Under the pieces are notes generated by a model, which searched no databases, was not told the origin of the DNA, and saw only the letters and a program-made list of their open reading frames with translations. Below are positions 28,038 to 34,665 of a stretch of DNA of 64,000 nucleotides, piece by piece (positions within the stretch are counted from its first letter, which is position 1; each line of letters starts with the position of its first letter). The position numbers and the translations under genes are program-made. This DNA is from Bradyrhizobium sp. AUGA SZCCT0158. Lineage in GTDB: Bacteria > Pseudomonadota > Alphaproteobacteria > Rhizobiales > Xanthobacteraceae. The stretch covers positions 192,501 through 256,500 of the forward strand of contig NZ_JAFCME010000003.1 of assembly GCF_018130065.1 (NCBI RefSeq). The letters run 5' to 3'.

Positions 28038-28934
28038 ATGACCGTGGATTATTATGCATTGCTGACCAAGGCCGTTGCCGGCAAGGACACCCTCGGCCGC
28101 GACAAGATCTACAAGGACGCCTATGACCTCATAACGAGGTCGTCCCACCTCACCCGCGAAGCCGCCGCCTCAAACGTCGCCGCCCTTGAGGCCGCGATCC
28201 GGCGCATCGAGGATGAGGTCGCCATCGAGGAAGGCCGCGACGCCGCTCAAATCAACGAAGTGTTGTCGGAGGGCGCGAACTGGAAGCCATGGGCGTTCGG
28301 CGCCGGTGCGCTTGCACTCGCCATCGCTTTGGCGGCCTTCATGTACGGATATGTCGCGACCAAAGGCCCGGCCAACATCGCCACCAGCGTGACTGCGCCG
28401 CCACCGCCGAAAGCGGCACGCACGCGCGAGGACGTCGTGATGGCCGATCTGAAGGCCGGCGAGGACGGCGGCTCCACCGGCGAAGGCCTGCCGTTCTCGC
28501 TGCAGCGGCAAGTGGTGTTCTACCGCACCACCGTGGTTCCCGGCTCGATCGTGATCGACCGGGAAAACCGCTTTCTTTATCTGATCGATTCCAACAATTC
28601 CGCGCGCCGCTACGGCATCGGGATTGCGCAGGAATGCCTCAAGGGCGGCAGCTTCTTCCGCGTCACCAACAAGCTGGAATGGCCGGATTGGCGGTCTTCG
28701 GCGCAAAACGCCCGGGACGCCGACGCGCTGGCCGCCTCCGCCGGCCGGCCCGGCAGCCCGCTCGGCGCCCGCGCGCTGCTATTGGACAAGCCCGGGCTGC
28801 TGATCCACGGCACCAACTCGCCCAAGACCATCGGCCACCTCGTGGCTTCCGGATGCATCCGGCTCGTCAATGACGACGTCGAGGATCTGTACCGCCGGGT
28901 TTCGCTGGAGACGCGGGTGGTGTTCGTCAGTTAG
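28038..28934 (+). CDS. L,D-transpeptidase (YkuD) family protein
   Basis: Encodes 298 residues. An N-terminal cytoplasmic part of about 90 residues is followed by one membrane helix (AFGAGALALAIALAAFMYGY) and then a YkuD domain with the catalytic pattern LLIHGTN ... SGCIRLVNDD (His and Cys). Such enzymes build 3-3 cross-links or attach proteins in murein. Here the domain would face the periplasm. The gene follows the binding protein by 18 bases; the CRP-type site for the peptide genes comes 36 bases after its stop. Confidence 0.87.
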   Translation: MTVDYYALLTKAVAGKDTLGRDKIYKDAYDLITRSSHLTREAAASNVAALEAAIRRIEDEVAIEEGRDAAQINEVLSEGANWKPWAFGAGALALAIALAAFMYGYVATKGPANIATSVTAPPPPKAARTREDVVMADLKAGEDGGSTGEGLPFSLQRQVVFYRTTVVPGSIVIDRENRFLYLIDSNNSARRYGIGIAQECLKGGSFFRVTNKLEWPDWRSSAQNARDADALAASAGRPGSPLGARALLLDKPGLLIHGTNSPKTIGHLVASGCIRLVNDDVEDLYRRVSLETRVVFVS

Positions 28935-28969
28935 GCGCGCGTCGAGATTTCGGACCGACGACGTCCGGA

Positions 28970-28985
28970 TGTGACGATCATCACA
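28970..28985 (+). promoter_or_regulatory. CRP/FNR-family-type palindrome before the tandem peptide genes
   Basis: TGTGACGATCATCACA is a perfect match to the CRP half-site arrangement TGTGA-N6-TCACA. It ends 80 bases before the ATG at 29066. A related palindrome lies 79 bases before the peptide gene on the other strand (31720-31735). The two share GTGAC at one end and ATCAC at the other. Confidence 0.7.
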
Positions 28986-29065
28986 GCCAACTGAACCTGC
29001 AGCGCATACACCTCCTCGACGGATGGCGGGAATTGTCCCTCCCCCCGACAACAGGAGAGACTCAA

Positions 29066-29224
29066 ATGGAACAGCTGAACACCAAAGCCGACGAACTGAA
29101 GACCAACGAGCTTGACGCCGTCTCGGGCGGCTTCATCTGGATTCCCGTCGTTGTGGGTTCATTTTTTGTCGGCACCGGGATCCGAATGGGCATCGACAAG
29201 ATCGTCGAAAAAGTCACCAAGTAA
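29066..29224 (+). CDS. Double-glycine-leader peptide (bacteriocin-like) 1
   Basis: Encodes 52 residues. The first 22 (MEQLNTKADELKTNELDAVS then GG) have the form of a double-glycine leader that a peptidase-containing ABC exporter removes; the core of 30 residues begins FIWIPVVVGSFFVGTG, is hydrophobic in front and basic/amphipathic at the end. Ribosome site GGAGAGACTCAA before the ATG is nearly copied before peptide 2. Known class II bacteriocins and microcins have this architecture; activity is inference. No exporter is in the window. Confidence 0.78.
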   Translation: MEQLNTKADELKTNELDAVSGGFIWIPVVVGSFFVGTGIRMGIDKIVEKVTK

Positions 29225-29231
29225 AGTCTCG

Positions 29232-29272
29232 GAGCGCCTTTCGGAAAGTCATGATTTCTTCGGAAGGCGCTC
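29232..29272 (+). terminator. Hairpin between the two tandem peptide genes
   Basis: GAGCGCCTT (29232-29240) pairs perfectly with AAGGCGCTC (29264-29272); inside, GGAAA pairs with TTTC. No T-run follows, so it is more likely an attenuator or RNA-stabilising stem than a full stop. A related stem follows peptide 2. Confidence 0.5.
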
Positions 29273-29305
29273 GCAATACGTCTCGTTGCAATTGGAGAGA
29301 CTAGA

Positions 29306-29452
29306 ATGGAAAAGCTGAACGCCGAAGAGCACGAACTGACCATCGACGAACTCGATGCGGCTTCGGGCGGCACTCTCTACCAGCCGCTCATCGTGGTCGC
29401 CATTGCCTTCCGCGTTGCGATCGAGTCGCTGGTTCACAAGATCACCCGTTGA
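29306..29452 (+). CDS. Double-glycine-leader peptide (bacteriocin-like) 2
   Basis: Encodes 48 residues. The leader ([20 protein letters not shown] then GG, 22 residues) has the same length as that of peptide 1 and shares ELDA-x-SGG and the overall acidic pattern. The 26-residue core begins TLYQPLIVVAIAFRVAIESL and ends in LVHKITR, hydrophobic with a basic tail. GGAGAGACTAGA precedes the ATG. It lies 81 bases after peptide 1 and looks like a tandem duplicate. The pair could work as a two-peptide bacteriocin; this is inference. Confidence 0.75.
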   Translation: MEKLNAEEHELTIDELDAASGGTLYQPLIVVAIAFRVAIESLVHKITR

Positions 29453-29457
29453 AAGTA

Positions 29458-29505
29458 CTGCAAGCCCCTTTCGGAAAGTTCTGTTTTCCGGAAGACACTT
29501 TGCAG
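29458..29505 (+). terminator. Hairpin after peptide 2
   Basis: CTGCAAG (29458-29464) pairs with CTTTGCAG (29498-29505) with one bulge, and GGAAA (29473-29477) with TTTCC (29485-29489). The inner part CCTTTCGGAAAGT is identical to the stem after peptide 1, so gene and stem were duplicated together. Confidence 0.5.
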
Positions 29506-29588
29506 ACGGTGGCGCAACGGACCTCTGAATCGAGGTATCGCGGGCAACAGCCCGCGAACTTCATTTTGTCGACACAAGAGTTGTTGGA

Positions 29589-30125
29589 TTACGCGCGCGG
29601 ATTGACGACTGTGTACCCGCGCAACGAGCGCGCATGGATTCTCGTTGCGCGGCCACCCGAGTTGGCGTCGTACGCCATCCACATATCACCTCCGACATGC
29701 TGCTCCAGGACGAAGACGTGCCCGCGTCGCGCGGCAACCATTCCCGGCGCCGGCGCCGTCCGCGGGAACCGCAGCCAGTTGGAGGCAAGATTTAATCCGG
29801 GCACGATACGGCCGAACACCCGCATGGATGCGCCGCAGCCGCAGAATGAGCGGGGACAACCGGCTGGGCGCCCACCGACGATCTGACCACGCCCGCTATT
29901 TGCTTCCGCCCTTGCATTACGCGGCAGAATTGCCGGCCGTTCTGTGCTCTGCGATTCCCGGCCGTAAGCGTTCGGACCAACGCGTCGTGTTGGCGAATTC
30001 GAAAAGTCGCACGGCATGGTTACGTTGCATCCCGGCGCTTGAGCAACGATGCGGGGCGGACGTGCTTCGGATGCGGTTGAAGAAATGGCAACGAGTACGG
30101 ACGCAACGAATACTAGTCTCAACAT
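29589..30125 (-). CDS. Secreted cysteine-containing protein, possible CHAP-like hydrolase
   Basis: Encodes 178 residues. A signal peptide (about 1-21, cut near SEA-RP) and a disordered Arg/Ser-rich middle precede a C-terminal part of about 85 residues with GCPRSFCGCGASMRVFGR and GMVAARRGHVFVLE, resembling the Cys and His positions of CHAP/TIGR02594 hydrolases. It converges on the tandem peptide genes. Secreted hydrolase function is likely but not certain; the fold could also be a cysteine-bridged domain of other use. Confidence 0.66.
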   Translation of the reverse strand: MLRLVFVASVLVAISSTASEARPPRIVAQAPGCNVTMPCDFSNSPTRRVGPNAYGRESQSTERPAILPRNARAEANSGRGQIVGGRPAGCPRSFCGCGASMRVFGRIVPGLNLASNWLRFPRTAPAPGMVAARRGHVFVLEQHVGGDMWMAYDANSGGRATRIHARSLRGYTVVNPRA

Positions 30126-30460
30126 GACAGGGCTCCGGCTTTTTAACCCTGCCCTGCGTTCACATACCCATCATTGTTAGGCGAAAATGCGGTGGCGCAA
30201 CGACCGCTGCTCAGGACTGAACCCGCCTGCGACCGGGTTAGCGGCCTGGAAATGAACGGCCCCAGCGCGGGGGCTGGAGAGCACTGGGGCCGTCTTGAGC
30301 GCGGCGCAGGGGCGGCCCTGGCGCAACGCTCGTACATTACCAAACGACATTTGCGTCCTGGAGGCTGGTCAATTCTGACCACCCCACCTGTTTGGAAGCC
30401 TCATGAGATCCGGAACGGTTTAGCGACCGGCCTCATCGTAATTTATCTAAAGCCTCCACA
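30126..30460. other. 335-base stretch without a gene
   Basis: Holds the leader of the 30125 gene (with CAGGG/CCCTG pairing at about 30128-30152) and a palindromic element: GGCCCCAG at 30258-30265 with CTGGGGCC at 30284-30291. No reading frame with a plausible ribosome site was seen. Confidence 0.6.
30258..30291. repeat. GC-rich palindromic element
   Basis: GGCCCCAG (30258-30265) and CTGGGGCC (30284-30291) are perfect 8-base arms around an 18-base loop that can itself pair (CGCGGGGGCTGGAGAGCA). No T-run follows. I recall similar GC-rich palindromes between genes of related genomes, so it is probably repetitive. Confidence 0.5.
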
Positions 30461-30739
30461 TCAGCTTTCACTCGTCAGATGCTTCAGCATCTGGTTGCAC
30501 GCTTCCTCGGTCTCCTCGAACGTTGCAAAAGGCGATCCGCCGATCTTGATCGCCCCGCTGCCCTGATAAAGCGGACGCCACGACGCTACGTAGCCGGGCC
30601 GTCCGTGAAAGCCGGGGCCGGCACGGCTCTCGTGGGTGATCACGAACGAAAAGCCGTCGCTGCTCGCGCTCCATATTTCCAAACTATCGACGGCACGGTG
30701 GAATTGCAGGGCCATCAGCAGTCGTTCGCTACTAGCCAT
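30461..30739 (-). CDS. Hypothetical protein, 92 residues
   Basis: Encodes 92 residues with no family I recognise. The sequence is soluble in appearance, with a beta-rich middle (SLEIWSASSDGFSFVITHES) and a helical end (FATFEETEEACNQMLKHL). Its ATG overlaps the stop of the gene upstream by 8 bases, so the two are translated together. It lies between two double-glycine peptide loci, which makes an accessory or immunity role conceivable; there is no direct evidence. Confidence 0.62.
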   Translation of the reverse strand: MASSERLLMALQFHRAVDSLEIWSASSDGFSFVITHESRAGPGFHGRPGYVASWRPLYQGSGAIKIGGSPFATFEETEEACNQMLKHLTSES

Positions 30740-30986
30740 CTTTCATCAAAGCTCGCCGCCACATGACATCTTTGGCCAGAGCCCACAGCGTTTCGGCCTC
30801 GGGGTCGTCCGGCAGGACGAAGTCAAAGCCCGCTGGACCGGGATCAGGTATTGAGAGCGCATCGCTTTCTGCCTGGCGATGAAATTTCAGCAGCGACAGC
30901 TCCCATTCATACGCTCTCACCGAGTTGCCTGTCGGTGGGCTTTGATCACCCAAGATTTTCATTGCTCCTGAGGGGCGCTGCGTCAT
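30732..30986 (-). CDS. Hypothetical protein, 84 residues
   Basis: Encodes 84 residues. The ATG at 30986 is preferred to one 19 codons upstream because CGCAGGAGGAGCAG sits directly before it. The product starts MTQRPSGAMKILGDQSPPTG and ends with LWALAKDVMWRRALMKDG; it is rich in Pro, Asp and Glu and has no membrane segment. No family recognised. First gene of a two-gene unit with the 92-residue protein. Confidence 0.62.
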   Translation of the reverse strand: MTQRPSGAMKILGDQSPPTGNSVRAYEWELSLLKFHRQAESDALSIPDPGPAGFDFVLPDDPEAETLWALAKDVMWRRALMKDG

Positions 30987-31415
30987 CTGCTCCTCCTGCG
31001 GACAACCTCTCTTGTGGTGAGTTCCGAACTTGCAATTTGCCATGCTGTTAGAGACGTCTGGCGGCCGTCACGGGCCTTACCTCTCCCTGGACTCGATTTC
31101 GGAAGCTGCCTTAGCCGAGCACCAAAGTGCTTCCGGGCGCAACATTTCCTCGGGGGTAAAGCACTCCTTTCACGGAGTACTCCATTTGCGCCGAGCAGAT
31201 CACTTGAACGATATATATCCAAGGCGATTAATGACGCGAGGTCATTTTTCGCCAGCTCGATCCCGGCTCAGCGCACCGACGTGGCGCGCCGATGCAAACC
31301 GGCGGCCGCGTCAAAAAAAGCGACGCCCTCTCATGACGTCGCGAAGGCCATCGCCAAGGCGAGACTGCTGAATCGAGAACGATCCGACAGTCTCGCCTTG
31401 CCTTGCGCAATCAGC
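30987..31415. other. 429-base stretch without a confident gene
   Basis: Contains the terminator of the third peptide gene (31313-31342) and the leader of the 30986 unit. A plus-strand open frame crosses it and runs antisense to the peptide gene, but it lacks a ribosome site and its product has no recognisable features. The middle (31200-31250) is AT-rich and could hold a promoter. Confidence 0.55.
31313..31342 (-). terminator. Terminator after the third peptide gene
   Basis: On the minus strand GCGACG (31342-31337) pairs with CGTCGC (31325-31320), loop of 11, followed by seven T (31319-31313). It lies 74 bases after the stop at 31416. Confidence 0.8.
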
Positions 31416-31640
31416 TCAAAAGAGTGCGCTGATGCAATATCCGATGCCGCCGAGGAGCGCGCCGCCAATGGCGCCCGGCACCGCGCCGATGCCGCCGACC
31501 GCCGCACCGCCCATGCCGCCGGTCACGCCGCCGGCACCCATCGCGACGCCCAGTTCCTTCCAGAAGCCGCCAGCCGCAGCGTCGAGTTCATCGATCGAAA
31601 GCTCATGATTGGCTGCATCGTTTTTCGTGACGTTCGTCAT
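31416..31640 (-). CDS. Double-glycine-leader peptide (bacteriocin-like) 3, glycine-rich core
   Basis: Encodes 74 residues. The leader is 25 residues, ending NHELSIDELDAAA then GG, almost the same as in peptide 2 ([12 protein letters not shown] then GG). The 49-residue core begins FWKELGVAMGAGG and continues as repeated small residues (GGMGGAAVGGIGAVPGAIGG), a glycine-zipper pattern typical of membrane-active class II bacteriocins, with a single Cys near the C-terminus. GGAGAACTGGA precedes the ATG. A terminator follows, and a CRP-type palindrome lies 79 bases upstream. Confidence 0.83.
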   Translation of the reverse strand: MTNVTKNDAANHELSIDELDAAAGGFWKELGVAMGAGGVTGGMGGAAVGGIGAVPGAIGGALLGGIGYCISALF

Positions 31641-31719
31641 TCCAGTTCTCCATCCATCTGTTGAGGTGCGGGATCATCCCGCAACCACCGTCAGGATGTC
31701 CGAACGGTTCAGCGATCGC

Positions 31720-31735
31720 CGTGACAGAAATCACG
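31720..31735 (-). promoter_or_regulatory. CRP/FNR-family-type palindrome before the third peptide gene
   Basis: CGTGACAGAAATCACG (plus strand) is a perfect palindrome CGTGA-N6-TCACG. It starts 79 bases before the ATG at 31640. Compared with the site at 28970, GTGAC and ATCAC are shared, and CTGAACC occurs 5-7 bases downstream of both on the coding strand. Confidence 0.68.
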
Positions 31736-31875
31736 CATCGTGAACTTCACCTCGATGATTGAAGGTTGTTCCAGAGGAGGAACTATTCGATCGAAAATCG
31801 GACACGCAAGAACGCGCACCTCGGATGGACGCTAGCGTTCACTCGGGGATGACGACGGGGATGGGCAAAGCGGAA

Positions 31876-33063
31876 TCAAAACAGCGGCGGAATCTGGCCC
31901 ACCTTCAGGGGCCCCAGGAACACCGCGCCGTCGACGAAGCGCAGCGGGAAGCTGCGGGCCTTCTTGCCTTCAAGTTCGGCTGCGGTGCCGAGCGAATTGA
32001 TGCCGACGGCGACGCCGACATTGGTGTTCTGCTTGACGACCTTGCCTAGACCCGGAATAGCCTTGTCGAGCGCGCCGAACAGATTGGTGAGGTCCTGGCT
32101 CTTGACGCCGGGCGCCACGCGATCGAGCGTGGCCTGCGGTACGCCCTGCTCCAGCATCTTGTCGATACCCAGCGCCGGGATCACCCGCTCCAGACCCGTC
32201 ACCGTCATCTGCAGCTCGCCCTCGATCTGCCCCTGCGCGTTGAGGCCCAGCGTTCCCGCGGCCACGGCGACCAGCTCGCCCTGCTGAATCCGCGAGCGCA
32301 CGATCTCGACCTTGCCGCCGGCGGCCTGCATTTCGCGGAAGCGCTCGGGCCACGGCTTCGGCGAGAAATCCTTCAGGCCGCTGAGCTTGGTCTGCACATC
32401 TGATTCGAACGGCGTCGCCAGCAGCGGATGCAATTCCTGAATGCTGCCCCCTGATATCTGCAGCGCGGTCTGGATCACCGGATCTGCAATCGATGATCCC
32501 TCCGCGAGCCTGCCGTGCAGTTCAACACGGTTGGCGCGCGCCAGCGGCGTCTGCACCGGTCCGTTGACGCGCTCAATCGAGGGATTCTCGAATACGATCG
32601 AGGCGCGCTCCGGAACGGCCGGCAGCCCCGCCACGCTGCTGCGGCCAACGCTCCAGCTCACCTTCAGCGACGGCGGCTGGCCGCGATCGGCAATCGTCGC
32701 CGGCGCCTTGAATTCGGCGATCAGGAGTTTCGGCTGGTAGATCGAGGCGATCACCATGATCTCGCCGAGCCGCGCCGTGAACGGCGCGCCCGCGCCCGCG
32801 GTCTGCGAGACCAGCGTCACGCTGGCGTCCTCGCAGCGGACTTCGAGGCGGAACGGATAGCCCGCGACCGAGCGCTTGCCGCAATCATAGATCCGGCCGG
32901 CCTTCGCTTCCTGCGCGCGCCACGCATCGGCGCGCACGCCGACCTCGGACGCCGCATAGAACCAGAAACCGCTCCAGGCGATGGCTGCGACCACCAGCAA
33001 TGCGGGCAAGATGAAAAGGCGCCAAAGCGGGCGCCGGCGCGGCGCAGGGGTGATGTCAGGCAT
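31876..33063 (-). CDS. DUF2125 domain-containing membrane-anchored protein
   Basis: Encodes 395 residues. One N-terminal membrane helix (LFILPALLVVAAIAWSGFWF) is followed by a large periplasmic part that fits DUF2125, a family common in rhizobia and of unknown role. The two cysteines in YDCGKRSVAGYPFRLEVRCE are conserved in the family as I know it. The ATG at 33063 is preferred to an in-frame TTG ten codons upstream. It is the most distal gene before the peptide region. Confidence 0.85.
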   Translation of the reverse strand: MPDITPAPRRRPLWRLFILPALLVVAAIAWSGFWFYAASEVGVRADAWRAQEAKAGRIYDCGKRSVAGYPFRLEVRCEDASVTLVSQTAGAGAPFTARLGEIMVIASIYQPKLLIAEFKAPATIADRGQPPSLKVSWSVGRSSVAGLPAVPERASIVFENPSIERVNGPVQTPLARANRVELHGRLAEGSSIADPVIQTALQISGGSIQELHPLLATPFESDVQTKLSGLKDFSPKPWPERFREMQAAGGKVEIVRSRIQQGELVAVAAGTLGLNAQGQIEGELQMTVTGLERVIPALGIDKMLEQGVPQATLDRVAPGVKSQDLTNLFGALDKAIPGLGKVVKQNTNVGVAVGINSLGTAAELEGKKARSFPLRFVDGAVFLGPLKVGQIPPLF

Positions 33064-33168
33064 GCGGCGACCTTTGGCTGATGATTTTGTCAAATGTAAG
33101 CGAGTACCGGCCCCGGCAAAAGCCGCTGAATTTGCTTCGCTTCTCCCCTTCTGGTAGCCGTTCCTCGT

Positions 33169-33242
33169 TTGGACGCGTTTTCTTTACGCGAACCGGTCTC
33201 TCCCCCGGATCAAGTCCGAGGGCATGCTCGCTCGAAAACGCT
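33169..33242. repeat. Intergenic repeat copy, with an inserted segment
   Basis: Has the GGACGCGTTTTC ... CGAACCGGTCTC start and the CTCGAAAACGCT end of the repeat. The middle differs from the copy at 15277: CCCCCGGATCAAGTCCG replaces CCACTTCG. It abuts the start of the ChaC-like gene. Confidence 0.75.
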
Positions 33243-33249
33243 TGTGCCG

Positions 33250-33846
33250 ATGTCCGCAATGACCCTGCAAGATTCGGAATTCTCCAGCGGCGACCTCTGG
33301 GTGTTCGGCTATGGCTCGCTGATGTGGCGGCCGGGCTTCGAATTCGTCGAGCGGGTGCCGGCCCGGCTGATCGGCGAGCACCGCGCGCTCTGCGTCTATT
33401 CCTTTGTCCATCGCGGCACCCCGGAGAAGCCCGGTCTGGTGCTCGGGCTCGATCGCGGCGGCGCCTGCCGCGGCATCGCATTCCGGGTCGCGGAGCAGAA
33501 CCGCGCCGCCACCGTCGCCTACCTACGCGAGCGCGAACAGGTGACGTCCGTCTACCGCGAGGTGAAGCGCTCGCTGTGGCTGGAGAACGAGGCGCGGCAG
33601 CGCGTCAGCGCGCTGGCCTATGTGGTCGATCGCGGCCATGTGCAGTACGCCGGACGGCTGTCGCTGGCGGACCAGTTGCGTCACGTGCTGCAGGGTCACG
33701 GCCAGTCCGGCGTCAACCGCGACTATGTGCTGGCGACCGTGAAAGCGATCGAGGCCGAAGGCTTTCGCGATACGCAATTGCACCAGCTGGCACTGATGCT
33801 GCACGATTCGCACCCGGTGGTGCATCGGAAACCGCCTGCGGAATAG
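33250..33846 (+). CDS. Gamma-glutamylcyclotransferase, ChaC type
   Basis: Encodes 198 residues of the ChaC/GGCT-like family, which cleaves glutathione or gamma-glutamyl dipeptides to 5-oxoproline. The substrate-binding signature VFGYGSLMWRPGF is near residue 17, and the catalytic Glu region YLREREQ lies near 95. The frame extends upstream through the intergenic repeat at 33169, but ATG at 33250 (alternatively 33259) is the natural start. Confidence 0.9.
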   Translation: MSAMTLQDSEFSSGDLWVFGYGSLMWRPGFEFVERVPARLIGEHRALCVYSFVHRGTPEKPGLVLGLDRGGACRGIAFRVAEQNRAATVAYLREREQVTSVYREVKRSLWLENEARQRVSALAYVVDRGHVQYAGRLSLADQLRHVLQGHGQSGVNRDYVLATVKAIEAEGFRDTQLHQLALMLHDSHPVVHRKPPAE

Positions 33847-33929
33847 GCGTTTGCGGCATTTTCGCCCCCCTGCATTGACAGGGTGGAAAACGGGGTGACG
33901 CAAATGGCGTTCTGGGCTAGGTGTCCCGC

Positions 33930-34652
33930 ATGGGCACGACATCACGCCGTTTCGACGGCTTCTTCAAAAGCGAATTCAGGGTCAACGAAGCCGTCGGACG
34001 CAGCGTCAGCTACGTCCGGGACGGCAAGCTCCTGGGGGGCAATTCGGGGTTCGCCCATATCGGCACCTATCGTTTCGACGGCGAGGAGATCGCCGTCGAG
34101 GTGACCAGCCGCCGGCACAATTTTGGTGCCGCTCACCAATCGCTGCTCGGCTCCGATGTGTCGACCATTGCGGTCACCGGACGGGCGGTCGGAAACGCGT
34201 TTTGCTTCGAGGGCGGCTCACCGCAGATGCCCAGCGCGACGTTTCGATCCGTGATGACGCCGCTCGACGAGAGCGAACTCGCAGCCCCCGGCGCGATCGG
34301 CGCAGGCGGCATTTCCAACGGCCTGTATTCGATTCACCTCAAGATCCTGGACGGCATGCCCGGCGGCTTGACCGGCGTCATGCTGCTCAGCAACGGCCGC
34401 ATCCTCGGCGGCGATGCCTTCTTCTATTATCTCGGGTCGTATTCATCATCGAACGGCCGCTGGAAAGGCCAGATGGTCAATCAGGAACACACGCCGGCGC
34501 GGGGTGAAGACCCGGTCTTTGGCGGGCATGAAATCGGAATCGGGTTTTCCGGGACATGCGATGCGGAGGGCGGCACCCTCGAGGGGACTGCGCTTGCGGG
34601 CAAGCGAAGCATCCGGTTCGAAGCCGAGCTGAAACTGATCTGCGCGGCTTAA
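33930..34652 (+). CDS. Tandem GrlR-like regulatory protein
   Basis: Encodes 240 residues in two similar halves. The second half (LYSIHLKILDGMPGGLTGVM, GRILGGDAFFYYLGSY, GTALAG) has the GrlR pattern. The first half (FKSEFRVN, GKLLGGNSGFAHIGTYRF, GRAVG) is a diverged copy of the same beta-barrel. GrlR represses type III secretion genes in enterobacteria by binding GrlA; no such partner is present here. The start could be a GTG at 33921 or the ATG at 33930. Confidence 0.72.
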   Translation: MGTTSRRFDGFFKSEFRVNEAVGRSVSYVRDGKLLGGNSGFAHIGTYRFDGEEIAVEVTSRRHNFGAAHQSLLGSDVSTIAVTGRAVGNAFCFEGGSPQMPSATFRSVMTPLDESELAAPGAIGAGGISNGLYSIHLKILDGMPGGLTGVMLLSNGRILGGDAFFYYLGSYSSSNGRWKGQMVNQEHTPARGEDPVFGGHEIGIGFSGTCDAEGGTLEGTALAGKRSIRFEAELKLICAA

Positions 34653-34665
34653 GCAGCGCCTGCGG

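Noticed and set aside
31014..31664. Plus-strand frame of 216 codons across the third peptide gene
   Set aside because: No ribosome site; the minus-strand peptide has leader, ribosome site, operator and terminator.
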